DNA from: Vespula vulgaris
Lineage: Eukaryota; Arthropoda; Insecta; Hymenoptera; Vespidae
Length of the DNA: 64,000 bases
Assembly (NCBI RefSeq): GCF_905475345.1
Contig: NC_066596.1
Coordinates: forward strand, 1,922,001-1,986,000
Direction: 5' to 3'
The stretch's first letter is position 1; each line of letters begins with the position of its first letter. This document shows, one piece after another, positions 1 to 14,500 of this stretch. The notes under the pieces are model-generated. The model was not told the origin of the DNA. It saw only the letters and a program-made list of their open reading frames with translations, and did not search any database. The translations under genes and the position numbers were made by a program.

Positions 1-32
1 AAATATAATATTAAACATACGTATTTAAATTA

Positions 33-3000
33 TTATGATCCACAAGCCATACAAGCATCACCATTTTCAAGAGAACATACAAGCGTTGAATTTGTATTAT
101 TGACGTCGTTCTTTTTAGAATCATTTTCTTCTGGATTTGATAAATTTTCATCTACTTTTTCATTTTTAATACTTGAATTGTGCGTATCATCTTTCGAAGT
201 TTTATTCGCCTTATTTAATTTGGTTTTATCAACGGTAAATTGAAGCGCATTTGCAGCTGGTTTTGTACGCAAATAATACATACCAGTTTTTAATCCCTAT
301 AAATAAAACAAGTCGTATAATAATCGGGGTATAATATTCTAATTAGATGTATAAATATATATTTCTTGTAAGCTTACAATTTTCCAGCCATAAAAATGCA
401 TGGACGTAAGTTTCTCTACTGTTGGTTTAGCCATATAAACATTTAGAGATTGTGATTGATCAATAAATGCACCACGATCTGCTGCCATTTTGAGAATAGT
501 TTTTTGTGATATTTCCCAGACGGTCTTATAAAGTAATTTTAAGTCATCTGGTATACTATTAATATCCTACAAAAAATGGGATAAATACATTTATTAAAAG
601 AAAATAAAAAATCTTCTTTACCAGAATTTATACAATATAATTGTAATTGTATAATCATATGAATATGTAATTGATAATAAAAAAATTAAATAAGATAAAT
701 CTGACCTGAATAGAACCATTATTTGCAATAATTTCATTTTTCATTTCATCATTCCAAAGATTTCTTTCAATAAGATCTTTCAATAAATGAGGATTAACAA
801 TTTGATATTCTCCAGATAAAACACGCCTTGAGTAAATATTATTGGTATATGGCTCTATTGATTCATTATTACCAAGAATTTGTGCTGTAGAAGCAGTTGG
901 CATTGGTGCCATTAATAAAGAATTTCTTACACCATATTTTGCAATTTTTTCTTTCAATGCTTTCCAATCCCACAACTCTGTTGGTGTAACATTCCACATA
1001 TCATATTGTAGAATCTAAATATATTGAAATATTTCTTTATCAGAATAAATGATCATTTTTTGATAATATAAATTATAAAGGTGAAAGCTTACTCCTTTGC
1101 TAACAGGACTTCCTTCGTATGTACAATAATAGCCTTTCTCTTGAGCAATTTCACAACTAGCTTCTAATGCACTATAATATATTGTTTCAAAAATTTGAAT
1201 ATTAAGTTTTTGAGCCTCTTCACTTTCGAACGGAAAACGCATTAACAGAAAGGCATCTGCTAAACCTTGTACTCCGATACCTAATAAATAAAATAACATT
1301 ATATAAAACATTATATAAAAATCAGTCATAAATAATAATAGAAAAAAATTTTACCTATAGGTCTATGTCTTAAATTAGAGAATTTTGCCTCTGGGAGAGG
1401 GTAATCATTGACGTCAATAATTTTATCCAAGTTACGAACTACAACTTTAGTTATCTCTTTTAATTTTTCAAAATTATAAGTTTTTGTACTTTTTTCAACA
1501 AACATATTTACAGCAATTGACGCTAAATTACATACGGCAATTTCATTAGGGCTTGAATACTGAATAATTTCTGTACATAAATTGCTGCTCTTAATCGTTC
1601 CTATATTTTGTTGATTCGATTTACGATTACAATGATCTTTGTAAAGCATATATGGTGTTCCAGTTTCAACTTGGGATTTAAGTATGGCAGTCCATAAATC
1701 TCTTGCATTAATTTGACGTTTGTAGTACTTTTGCTCTTCATACCTTTGGTAATATTTTTTATTTTCACTTTCATATATTTTTAATTTATCCAAGTTATCC
1801 ATTAATACAATTTAGTTACCTAGTATATAAATCATTAAATTCCTCTCCCCAAACATCTGCTAAACCAGGACATTCATGTGGACACATTAAACTCCAAACA
1901 TCATCATCCAAAACACGTTTCATAAACAGATCTGGGATCCATAAAGCATAAAATAATTCTCTTGCTCTAAGCTCTCCTTTTCCTATTATTTGAAAAAATT
2001 TTGGTTAATTTTTTTTATACCTTATCAATATTTATATAAAATGATATTAGATTATTACCAGTATTTTTCTTAAGATCTAAGAATTCAAATATATCTGCAT
2101 GCCATGGTTCTATATATATAGCAAATGCTCCTGGTCTTTTATTTCCACCTTGATCAACATAGCGGGCCATATCATTATATACTTTAAGCATAGGAATCAG
2201 CCCACTTGCTTCACCACAGTTACCAGCTATAGGTGTACCTTTTGCCCTAACGCAATGTACACTTAATCCAACACCACCAGCCCATTTACTGATTAAAGCA
2301 CATTTTTTTAAGGTTTCATAAATTCCCTCAATACTGTCTTCACTCATAGTTAAAAGAAAACAGCTGAAAAAATAGATATATTTAATAAAGAAATAAAAAT
2401 TATATTAAATATATATAAAAGTATTGTTTATATATACATATATATAATTTACACCTGCACAATTGTTGTTTTATAGAGCATGCAGCAAACAAAGTTGGAG
2501 AAGCATGTGTAAAATAGCGTTCTGATAAATAATTATATGTTTCAATAACTTTCTCAATATCCTCTTCATGAATCCCAACAGCTACTCTCATTAACATATG
2601 TTGTGGTCTTTCTACAACTTTGCCATTAATTTTCATTAAGTAACTCCTTTCTAAAGTTTTAAACCCAAAGTAATTATAATTAAAATCTCTTTCATAAATA
2701 ATTGCAGAATTTAGTTTGCTTGCATGTTTTTTTATGATATTATAAGATTTTTCACTGATGATAGGTTTGGCCTTTTTAGTATATAAATCTGTTACATTTC
2801 GTAAATCTTCTATTACATCTAAAAGAAAAAATAGTGATATAATCTATATCAATATATAATATATATATATATATGTCTAGAACAATAATTACATTAATAT
2901 AAATAGAAGATATAATATAAATAGAAATAAAAAATATAATTATACCACTAAAAGCCTTCTTTGTTTCTTTATGAAGATTAGATATTGCAATTCTAGCAGC

Positions 3001-3546
3001 TAAAATAGCATAATCAGGATGTTGAGTAGTCAAAGTTGCGCAAATCTCAGCTGCAAGGTTGTCAAGTTCAACAGTGGTAACACCAGAGTACAAGCCACGG
3101 ATTACACGAAATGTTATCGCAGACTATAAAGTATAGATAAATTACAAACTACAAATTCTTTTTGTAATATATAATAAGACTTTTTTTATATATATTATAT
3201 ATTTAGCTATATATAGAAATCTACGTATGATTACTTAAAAACAATTAAAAAAATTTATTTGAAAAAAATAAAAGTTAAAAACAGTTTCTAAATTTATAAT
3301 ATAAAAGTTTAATTTTGTAAAAAAACAATTTTATCATTTACTATACTTACTGGATCAACGTAATTCATATTTAAACCGTAACATAATTTTTGTATTCTAT
3401 ATGTAATTTTATCAAAACAAACATCTTCTTGTCGCCCATCTAACAACAAAGGACTCGTGATAACGGACACATTAAAACTTAAATTAAATGAACTTAAATT
3501 TAAATAAGATAAACTTACCGCGTTTCAGTACATACATCTTAGTCAT
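33..3546 (-). CDS. RnrL: Ribonucleoside-diphosphate reductase large subunit
   Basis: Catalytic alpha subunit of class Ia ribonucleotide reductase, which makes dNDPs from NDPs in the cytosol together with the small subunit. Exons (minus): 3519-3546, 3351-3439, 2946-3123, 2455-2818, 2059-2363, 1820-1982, 1355-1743, 1093-1280, 706-1014, 378-566, 33-296; total 822 codons including stop (821 aa; human RRM1 is 792). The N-terminal ATP-cone keeps the Asp of TTVELD (about residue 60), the residue tied to dATP feedback in the family. The active-site NLCTE motif, the first redox Cys in LCSCFLL (its Ser-Cys codon is split by an intron) and the second in AVCNLAS are present. The C-terminus ends CMACGS, the mobile Cys pair (816/819). 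The linker before that pair is longer and more polar than in the human protein. Start: the first ATG, followed by the expected MYVLKR start. The 3' UTR lies outside the window. Confidence 0.96.
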
Positions 3547-4800
3547 TTTGGTAATTTTTATTTGGTAATTATTATTTTAATATGTTTTTCTTAATTTTAT
3601 TAATACTTTTTAATACTATTTATCCTTCCTCGTTTTGAAGAGTTTAGGCGTGAAACGGAAATGAAACTTTAACCGGAAGTACATAGAATAATAAATATTT
3701 TGAATGTTACATCACTTATTTAAGGTTGATGTATACGTTTCTCCAAAAACTAATAAATGTTTCAACGGTTTTATAGTCAAAAATAAATGATTTCATTAAG
3801 TATTTATTAAATATTAACTGAAAACAATGAAACCTTTATCTTTGTAATATTTGAAATTTGTAAAAGAAACAAATTCTTAGTTACCTTTTAATTATTCTTA
3901 GTATTTCTGATTACTTGAGAAAAGCCGCACACAGGACGTTAACTGCACGTGGACAGCTTAGTGACTATTGGTCATAGGGATTAATCGCAAAATATATCTG
4001 ACATTCAATGTTATATGATACACCGTTTAAGTCTCGTTTACACGTTGAATCTTTTTCTGATATTGATTCATTGGAACGTAATGAACGATATTCACAGTCC
4101 GTTCTCAAGATAATATTTACGAGCCACTTCGATCAATCTCCATTAATTTTAATTAACTCGATCAGCAATGTAGCAAACTATCAAACTTTTAATTGTTATG
4201 TCGTATTTAATCTATATTTTTATAGTATCAATAATTATTTAAAAATGATATGCACAGTATGAAGGATATATGCATAGTAGGACATTTATACATTTTATTA
4301 TATACATTTTCATTCTATATATATAATTTTAGTTAATAAACTATATATACAAATGGCTAGTAATAATACGATAGTATAGGTTAAGAACAAAATATAGTTA
4401 AAATTTTATTGTTGGTTACACTGCTGATCGAGTTAATCGAACTTGGTAAAGTAGCTGTAACGCGTATGTTAATAAATACTCGATATTACGATATTAATAT
4501 TTATTAATATGATTTATATCTAATATAATACTATTTTGTTCATATTTTTATGTATAAGTTGAAAAATAGATATGCATATTCAAATATATCATGAACAGAT
4601 TAATAAATTTATATCTATAATTTGATAGGTGCATATATATATGTGTATGTATGTATGTGTATGTATGTATGGTATGTGTATGTACAAAAGTGACGTATAG
4701 ATCACGCATTGCTAATTTTGCCGCACTTCTTTGTATCATGCCGTATGTTTGAACTTGTGTGAAACGTGGGCTATAAAGATATTAAAAATATTATTTAATA
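3547..4800. other. Intergenic region between divergent RnrL and QARS
   Basis: AT-rich spacer of about 1.25 kb that must hold both promoters. It contains a TATG/TA simple repeat near 4632-4685. The short open frames at 4008-4262 (plus) and 4548-4739 (minus) have no recognisable protein content. No RNA gene seen. Confidence 0.6.
4632..4685. repeat. TA/TATG microsatellite
   Basis: Alternating TA dinucleotides pass into tandem TATG/TGTA units, about 100 bp upstream of the QARS start codon. Confidence 0.85.
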
Positions 4801-7800
4801 ATGACTGTAGAAAAAGACGAATGTATTGAATTATTTCAGCAAGTTGGTCTAAGTGAACAAAAAGCAAAAGAAACGTTAAAAAATGCACAAGTTTCAAAAA
4901 ATCTTAAGCTTGCTATTACAGAGGTTAGTACATTAAAAATTACAATATATATTTAAATTTAATTTTTAATTAAATAAAATAATAACTAATGAAATTGATA
5001 CCAAATTTTTATTATATAAATAAATATTTTTTCTACTTTTAAATTTATAATATATATTATAATATCTTTAAAAAATATACAATTATCATATCAAAAACTT
5101 GTATATATATCTTATTATCTTACAGGCAAGAAAATATGTTGATATTACACCAGAGATAGGCATACTCCTGTATCATCTATCTTCAAAAATAAAAGCTCAA
5201 ATTGTAGATAAAATATCATTCTTATCCAAATTTATAGCTGAAAAGAAATTGGATACGGTTCAAAGATTAGATGCTGCATTGAGTTACATTCTTAGTAATT
5301 TACATGAAGAAATCAATATTTCAGCCTTTGAAGAAGCTTGTGGAATAGGAATTGTGATTTTACCAGAACAAATTGAAGAGGAGGTTGAAAAGCTTATAAA
5401 TATCCATAAAGAAGAAATTCTAGAAAAAAGGTAATTAAATTATTTGAGTAACTTGAGTAATATCATTATTGGATAACAATATAATAATTTTTATTATTGA
5501 TCTGTTTAATTACATATTATATAATTATAGATACCGATTTAATCCTGGCCCATTAATGCAACAAGTACGTAATATATTAAAATGGGCAGATGGAAAAGCA
5601 ATAAAAAATGAATTTGACATTCAAATTTTAAATTTATTAGGACCGAAACTCAATAGTGATCTTGAATCAGTGCCAAAGCAAACACAGCAAAATAAAGTAA
5701 AAAAAGCAGGAAAAGAAGGTATCTTAAAAATTACTATTACTTAACATTTTATCAAAACAAATGATAAGAAATGATAATATCTTCTATTTCTTCAGAACAA
5801 CAAAAAAATACTTCATTGACAAATGAAAGCACATCAGCATTAACAATAACAGAACTTATGAAAACAAAAGTCCATTTTCATAAACCTGGAGAAAATTATA
5901 AAACTGAGGGATATGTTGTAACACCAAATACACATAAGTTATTGCAAGAGCACTTAAAAATAACTGATGGTAAAGTAAGAACAAGATTTCCACCAGAACC
6001 AAATGGAATTTTACATATTGGTCATGCCAAAGCCATTAATATTAATTTTGGGTATATATTTATATATTTATTTTTTATATATTTTGTACGTATTTTACAT
6101 ATAAAGATTATGATATAATAAAAAATTTTTATCAGGTATGCTGCTGTGCATGATGGATTGTGTTATTTACGTTATGATGATACAAATCCTGAGAAGGAGG
6201 AAGAAAAATTTTTTACTGGAATTCGTGATATGGTAGAATGGCTTGGTTATAAGCCAGCAAAAATTACACATTCTTCTGATTATTTTATGCAATTATATAA
6301 TTGGGCTGTGAAGCTTATAAAGAAAGGATTTGCATATGTTTGTCATCAATCAAATAAAGACATAAGAGGATTTAATCCACCTCCAAGTCCATGGCGCGAT
6401 CGTCCAATTGAAGAAAATCTGCAACTATTTGAAGTAAGAAAAATAATTAACAATTATTTCTTAATGTCTTAAATGTTTACTACAATCTTTTCTTACTGTA
6501 ATAAATTTTTAATAGGATATGAAAGATGGATTATTTGAAGAAGGTGAGGCAACATTACGTATGAAAGTTACTTTGGAAGAAGGCAAGCAAGATCCAGTAG
6601 CATATAGAATTAAATATTTACCACATCATAGAACTGGAGATCAGTGGTGTATTTACCCAACTTATGATTTTACACATTGTTTGTGTGATAGTATAGAAAA
6701 TATAACGCACTCCCTTTGTACAAAAGAATTTCAATCACGTAGATCATCTTACTATTGGCTTTGTAATGCATTAGACATATACTGTCCTGTTCAATGGGAA
6801 TATGGTAGATTAAATGTGAATTACACTGTTGTTTCTAAAAGAAAAATCGCTAAACTGATTGAAGAAGGTATTGTTTGTGATTGGGATGATCCAAGGTATA
6901 TAAAAATAATTAAATATAATAACTTTGTATTGTATTACTTCAGAAAATTATAAAGCTAGACTTGTTTCCAGATTATTTACATTAACAGCATTACGTAGAC
7001 GTGGATTTCCAGCTGAAGCCATAAATAATTTTTGTGCTCAAATGGGTATAACTGGAGCACAAGCAGTTATTGATCCAGCAATTTTGGAAGCCTCAGTTAG
7101 AGATATTTTGAATATTACTGCCGTAAGACATATGGTTGTATTAGATCCTATTAAAGTGACTATTAACAATTTTCCTCATAGTCAGGTACTAAAACTTTCA
7201 GTACCAAATTTTCCTAATGCACCTGAAAGAGGGCATCATGAAATAACTTTTGATAAAGTTTTATATATTGAAGCATCTGATTTTAGAGAGGTTTGTAATT
7301 AAAATTTCTATATTTTTATATTCCTATATTCATAATAGTAATATACATATATAGATAAGTACATTTAATTTAATATTATATTATTATTTTTAGATAGACG
7401 AAAAAAGTTTTCGACGTTTAACGCCAAAACAATCAGTTGGTCTAAAATATGCAGGAGTGGTTCTTACTGTAGAATCTATAGAAAAAAATGATAGTGGAAA
7501 TATTACAAATATTATAGTCAAACAAGAGCCTGTTTCAGAAACAAATAAGCCTAAGGCATTTATACATTGGGTATCACAACCTACATTAACATCTATCAGA
7601 TTATATGAACGCCTGTATGTATATATAATAAGTATTATATAACTTTATATAACGTTATCATTTCTCATAACATTTCTATCTTATGATTATATATTTAGAT
7701 TTAAACATAAAAATCCCGAAGATCCAAATGAAGTACCAAATGGCTTTTTGAGTGACATTAATTCAAATAGTAAAAAGGAGATAGTAGGTTATTTAGATGC

Positions 7801-8039
7801 TAATTTAGCAAATGCAGTAAAACCTTTTGATAAATTTCAATTTGAACGTGTAGGATTCTTTTCTGTTGATCCTGACACAAAACATGGCAAGGTAATTTTC
7901 AAATTTATTGAACTAAAACTACTTGAAAACATTAATTTTTCTATTCATATAGTCAAGTAATAATTTATCTATTTAATTATGTTTCTAGCTTGTTTTCAAT
8001 AGAACGGTTACATTAAAAGAAGATTCTGGTAAAGTTTAA
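4801..8039 (+). CDS. QARS1: Glutaminyl-tRNA synthetase
   Basis: Cytosolic class I enzyme that charges tRNA-Gln. Exons: 4801-4923, 5126-5430, 5531-5718, 5796-6051, 6136-6433, 6516-6895, 6972-7290, 7394-7614, 7699-7891, 7989-8039; 778 codons with stop (777 aa; human QARS1 is 775). The first 200 or so residues are the eukaryotic N-terminal tRNA-binding extension. The catalytic Rossmann fold carries PEPNGILHIGHAKA (HIGH, about residues 279-282) and the second signature VSKRK (about 496-500). These are followed by DWDDPR and the helical and beta-barrel anticodon-binding domains. The start is the first ATG, and MTVEKDECIELF begins the N-terminal helix bundle. It converges on the PACRG gene with only 189 bp between stop codons. 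All exon phases agree and no lesion is seen. Confidence 0.96.
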
Positions 8040-8093
8040 ATAAAATATATGTATAATATCAATTACGTTTGTTTGTACCTTTGTAAAATTTAA

Positions 8094-8099
8094 AATAAA
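8094..8099 (+). terminator. Candidate QARS polyadenylation signal
   Basis: AATAAA hexamer about 55 bp after the QARS stop. A second AATAAA overlaps the stop itself (8039-8044). Motif only; cleavage not shown. Confidence 0.5.
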
Positions 8100-8228
8100 A
8101 GTAAAAATATAAAATAGTTGAGATTAAGAACTATTGATAATTATACATATTTTACTAGGTATACCTGCTATGTATTATTTTTTTAACAGTGATACTTTTA
8201 ACAAAATAAACAAAATTAATTTATCATA

Positions 8229-9197
8229 TTAGTTCATGATACATGACTCATAAGTGGGAACCATGTATTTAATGTTTATAAATGCATCTTCGCCACCATA
8301 CATTTCTAACACTTCAAGTGTTTCTTGTATTATATCTGCAGTATTTTCACCTCTTTGATGAGAATAATCAATCCCTTCACCAAGGTTGACTACAAAAGAT
8401 ATTTGGATTTTTTGAATATAGTAAAGTATAATGTATAATAATAAATCGTAATATTTTGTTACCATTTTTATCTTTAAGTAAATTTAGAATTGGAAGAATT
8501 TGTCTAAAATATGGAACTAATGCTTCACCAACACCATCCGCAGAACGTACTAAATGCTGAAGTGCTCTCATTGTAGCACCCATTACTTTTGGTATCTTTG
8601 TATTTAAAGCACCTATTATAAAAATATTTAACTAAATGCAATTGAAGTTCATGTATAAATTTAATTATTATGTACATGTGAAGAGATAATATTTTACTTT
8701 TAATTGGAATAATCAATTGTGGAAGAACAGGTAGTATTTTTGGTCCTCCGTGATCTAACATATCAGAGATACCTTGTTCTACTACAAATTTATAAGGTTG
8801 CTCTTCTTCTGTCAAACCATCAAAGAACAAAGGTAAATAATAATGAAAATCTAGATTTAATATATCTACTTTCCAATTGATTTTCCATCCAGAACCTTCC
8901 TTCTCTAATGAAATCGGAAATGCGCCTCGTTCATAAAATTTTCTAAATGAAGATGGTTTTGGACGGCGTAATTTATATAATTCACATCGAGGTGGGTCAG
9001 CAACTACTGTGTTATCCTAAAAAATGCATATACACATTTACATTGCATGGTTTGATACGAGTTTGTTGTAAAGATAATATTCAATGTTTTACCTGCATTG
9101 CTTGTATGGTAAAGGCAGGAACTACTCTAAATTTTCTTTTTTTGCATTTTGGTACGTTTTTATAAATTCTAGTCCAGAATTCCTTTTCATTTACCAT
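8229..9197 (-). CDS. PACRG: Parkin co-regulated gene protein (PACRG) homologue
   Basis: PACRG proteins sit in the wall between A and B tubules of axonemal doublet microtubules, so a role in sperm flagella or ciliated sensory neurons is expected. Exons (minus): 9093-9197, 8698-9016, 8463-8612, 8229-8389; 245 codons with stop (244 aa, close to the short human form). Recognised by FRKFYERGAFPISLE, an armadillo-like helical body (LDHGGPKILPVLPQLI, GEALVPYFRQILP) and the highly conserved tail YGGEDAFINIKYMVPTYESC. The start ATG opens a basic N-terminus. In vertebrates the gene is head-to-head with parkin; here it is tandem to filamin and tail-to-tail with QARS, so that pairing is absent. Confidence 0.94.
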
Positions 9198-9898
9198 TTT
9201 AATAGAGATTTATTTAATTCATTCACATCGAATATATTTTTAAAAATATAGTTAAAGATATTAAATATACTTAGAAAAAAGATATTTTTTGATATACCTA
9301 AAATTTATTTAATATGTGTGAATATATAACTGGAACACAGTGTCACAACTCACCAAGTTGTCAAATTAATGATGATGAAACAAGTTACTTAGCAACAGTA
9401 ACCACTAATATTATTGAATAAACAGTTTCTCTACCTTATCATTATTAGTGATGTAAATAATAATAAACGATAGTAAGGAACACAGACTTATTCTGACAGT
9501 TAACAACTTTTCCTATTGCAGAACTTTGACGAGTAAATGTTGTAATATAACCGTAATGATAAAAACAAAAAGATGAGGTAATAAAACGTTAAACTGTTGC
9601 AATAGTAAAATGATGACATAGTGAGAGATTAAGGGAGTAAGGGGAATTACAGTATAATATACACTGCAATGACATGTAACATTAATTAATTGAAACTTTC
9701 ACGTGATGAGTCCTGAAAAATTAAAAACAATGTAATTTAATTGAATTACACGAGTACGATATAATAGTATGATGTATTATTATCAAATATACAAGAACGT
9801 AAAATTTATTGGAAACGATTTTATAAATTACAGTGATATATATTATGAAATATATTATTAGTCCATATAAAGTAATAACAATATTATATGACAGTTTT
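9198..9898. other. Spacer between filamin 3' end and PACRG start
   Basis: About 700 bp, AT-rich. It should contain the filamin 3' UTR and the PACRG promoter. On the minus strand an AATAAA (plus-strand TTTATT at 9805-9810) lies about 90 bp after the filamin stop and is the likely polyadenylation signal. No gene seen. Confidence 0.55.
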
Positions 9899-11527
9899 TT
9901 ACAATATAGCTTGCGACCCACGCCATGACGTGATAGTATGATGGCCTGTCGAATAATTGTCCCCACCCTGAGAAAAATTATTATAATCAAATCATTCTAC
10001 ATATGTAATAAAGTTGCATAATCGATGATATAACTTACCTGTGTGAGCATTAATAATTCATCTTGTGTATCAACAATTTTAACTGGAAATGGTGAACCAG
10101 GCACAAGTACACCAGCCCAGCGTACCTCTACTCTATAATCGCCAGGCTCCGTTGGATCATAACGGCAAAGAATTATCCTGTCTTTTTGAGTTTCCCTTTG
10201 CATTTCAACTCTAAATGCACCTTTAGGTCCTCTTACTCTCACTGTTAGTTGACCAGCGCCAGCTCCTCGAGTATCACAGATAAACCGAGATTGAAATGTT
10301 GCTAATACACCATGTTCGATTCCTGGTCCATATACTCGAACCTATGAAATCAAAATATTTGTTTCTTTGATAGTACAAATTATATCCGTTATAAAGTATA
10401 TTTCATAAACATACTTTTGATGCATCAGGAGCTCCAGAAACACGTAGCGTGAAAGGCGAACCTGGTACGTGTTCTCCTGCATATTTAATTGTCAAAGCAT
10501 GTCGGCCTGCTTCTTGAGGTTTCACATTAAGAGTAAACGTTGCATCACCATGATCATAAAGTTCACAATAAGCTACTTTATGTTGACCAACACAATGTGC
10601 TGTCAACTCACCTTAAAATAAAATTAAACTATTAAATATATTATATGATAATAAATCAGAAATGTTACAATTTTTACCAGGTCCTGCTCTTCTTGTATCA
10701 ATAAAACTTCTTATCTCTTGTCCAACTATGCCATGTTTTAAACCATCTCCCGAACAGATAACTCTTGATGCATCTGCTGCGCTCGTTACATTAATTTGTA
10801 AAGGACATCCTTTTAATTGTCTACCATTCCATGAGACAGTCATTAGAAGTGGATCTGGTGTTTGTGGTATATAACTTGCACGGTATACACTATCACCTGT
10901 ATATTTTTTAAAGTGTATGACGTACAATATAATATAACTGTATTTGTGTTTTCAGTTCATTTATCTCACCCAAATGTTGCAGCATTACATTAAGTTCACT
11001 AGTAGGAGAGAAGAGTTGTACTTTTGGAGTACCATTACCAGCTTGAGAACCATCTATTATAAAACTAACTTCTTCACCGCATTTTGCTGAAGTTAATCCC
11101 CGACCTCGCAATAATACTCTACTAGTATCCTGTACTGGTGGCTATAGCAAAGATAATATTGATACGTTTATCCGCATTACTTTTTAATCTTATAATAATT
11201 AATCTTATAATAACTAATTTAAAAACCTCAAGATCCTGAACATATGAAAGTTTTGGTGCTCCAGGGAAAGGTATACCATTAAAAAATATTTCTAAACGAT
11301 GCTCTCCACTAGGTAAATGAGGTGGTACTAATTTCAGTCTGTTACTAGAAGTCATTTCAAATGTTAATGGATGATCTCCGATATTTCCAGTGAGTTCGCC
11401 AGGCCCTGCTTCTGCCGTATCAAAACTGATTTTATTAGACGGGTGTAATTTCAAACGACCAATATCATCACAAACAGCGGTCCATCCACCTATACACAAA
11501 AATTGTTATAAAATTACGATTATTAAA

Positions 11528-11577
<50 letters not shown>

Positions 11578-14500
11578 TGATTTTATAAAATAACTTACCA
11601 ATAACACGAAGATTACGAGTGTCTATAATTTTTGGATGCCAAGGAGATCCAGGTAATTGTTGACCAGCAGAAACAACTCTGATGTCAAATACACCTACTT
11701 CAGTAGGAATGTAAGATACATTCCAAGTTCCTGGATTAACACCTGCTTCTACAGTTGCTTTAGAAACACTGTCTGGACCATCCACCTATCATTTATGTGA
11801 TATATATTAATATTGTTAATTTATATATATATATATATATATATAAATTATAAATCACATCAATTTTTTCATATATACCTGCACTGCTGGAGGACTTCTT
11901 GTACCAGTAACGATAAAATGAGCTGATTTACCTACATGACCACTTAGTAAACCTTCACCTTTAGCACGAGCTTGTCCAGCAGCATCTACTGTACAAGCTA
12001 CTGGACTACCAGGAATAGAACATCCACCTGTTTATAAATATCAATAAGTATTTTTACCAGTCATATTAAAATTGAATTAATATATTTCATAAATAAATTT
12101 TAATATTTTACCATATGTAATATTAATCATATAAGTTCCAGGAACACTAGGGGAAAATTCTATCATTTCTGCTCCGTCGTTAAGAGGAGTGACTTGTAGT
12201 GGAAGTTCTTGTCCTAAAGGACTTGTTGCAGTTACGTCTAAGTCTGCCATTCCAGCTTCCGTTTTCATCACTATAATCATATATTTTAACATGTTATTGA
12301 AGAACAACCGAATAATAAGAAAGGATATTGTAGAATAATAGGTAATTCAACTTACATTTAAGTGCAATATGATCATGAACAGTTACAGTCATTGGTCCTA
12401 ATTCTTGTAATTTTACTTTTGAAGCATCAAATGCTTGACAGAAGAAAGGTGAACCCAAAACTGGTTTTGCACCATGCAAGACATCAATTTTATATGTACC
12501 TGAAAAAAATACATCAAAACATATATTATCGCAATAGAAATATGTATATATATTTTTTATTTTCTATTGAACATTCATTATACTTACCTACAGAATTAGT
12601 AGTAAATTCAGCAAGTAAATTTCCATCCCTATGCTGATAACATCTCACAGGTACTGCATTACCTTGTGGACCACTGATCACAACATCAAATTCTTTCCCA
12701 GGACGTCCTAATGTCTCAATAGTAAACGATGTTACTTTACCAACGCATGATTGATACAACCCTAAACCAGTTGCAGTTACTTCTCGTCCACCTGTAGGAC
12801 TACGTACTGTTACATCTAATGGACTTCCTATAAAATCAAAATATAATACACAATTAATTTATTCAAATATTAACTGTATCATATAAATATATACCTGAAA
12901 TATGAACATCATTATATTTGATATGCACTTTGTGAGGAGCTGCACGTGTTGGATGGAAAACAATTTCATAAACACCATTATCTCCTTCTCGAATTAAACT
13001 ATCAACATCTGCTCCACCAGCTCGAACATTTACAGTTAATTTCCCAGGTCCAGATTCTTTTGATGCAACAACTAAATAACACCCAATATTGTATAACTGA
13101 TACACATTTTCAACATATATATATATTATAACAGAAAATGATACCTAGAATTGTTCCAGGACGATGACAAACTACATCAGCAACTTCTTTAACAGATACT
13201 TTACTTGGATCAAAAGCTTGAAGAGTTTGAGAACTAATAACTTTATGGCCATCACTAAACATTACACTATATGTACCAACTTGACGAGTTCGAATTTCTA
13301 CTCTATACAAAGTAGAAGATAATTTAGTTAATGTACTTGGTATAATTATTCCATCTGGACCTGAACAAAATATAATATGTAATAATTTTTAAATTATAAC
13401 AAATAATTCAATTATTTTGCCAAAATTTCAGCTTACCTGTTACTTCTGCAGATACTGGTCCTTGTAAACCTAACATATCCAAATCCATATAAGCTGTATT
13501 TCCAACTCGTATCATAGAAGGTCCATCTAACATATTTGTTGTAACAGGACATTTGAATGGACTACCTGGAAGAAAATAGATGATATTAAATAATGTTATA
13601 TTCAATGAAATGTAATGATAATATTGAAATAATTTTAGTATTTAATATCATCCACAAACCTGGGACATTATCATCGTTAAAACTAATGTTAACATAATGA
13701 GTGCTTGTGGTTTGAGGGACAAATGTTACGTCATAGAGACCACGCGCACAAGCAACTACCTCAGCCTTAACTGTATTATTTTCAGTGCTTACTACTAATT
13801 CTAAAGTTCCCTCTCCAGCTTCTGCTGCATCTACAGTAAAAGTGGTGGCCTGACCTAATAAGGCTTCTGTAAGACCAGATACATGGACCTGTTCGTATTT
13901 ATAATAAAAAATTTTATATTGTAAATATTGTATATTTATAATATATCATATCATTTAAAATTTACCTTAGTCACATCATAAATATTACAAGCAAAGGGTG
14001 ATCCTTTAATTGGTTCTCCATCTACTAATATGCCAATATTATGTCTGCCAACTTCTGTAGGTACGAAACTTACACTATATTTTCCATCAATAGGTTCTAT
14101 TGTAATAGGAAGAGCTACATTTGAAGGTGGTGTGACAATCACGTCACAATTTGTTGAAGGTGCTTGTGGATCAACAGTAAAAGAAATCAATCTCTTAACA
14201 GCACCCATTTTTAGATTATTACCTGTTATTACTGCTTGACCTGCACCAACTACTTTACAGCTAAATGGTGAACCTAGAAATGATATATAAAGATATGACA
14301 AATCTTATATATTATATTATAAAAACTAAGATATCACTTCTTACCTGGTACAGGTTCTCCATTAAAACGAACACTAAGACTATGTACTGCAGCTTCTTGT
14401 GGTTTAAAATTAACCCTAAATTTTGCATTACCTTCACTTTGTACATAATTTGGTACATTTTTACCATTGACTGCAACTATGATTTCAAGATTTCCAGCAC

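Noticed and set aside
33..3546. Apparent fragmentation of ribonucleotide reductase into many frames, as in a pseudogene
   Set aside because: All breaks coincide with GT..AG introns of 66-230 bp, and the spliced length is a whole number of codons, so the gene looks intact.
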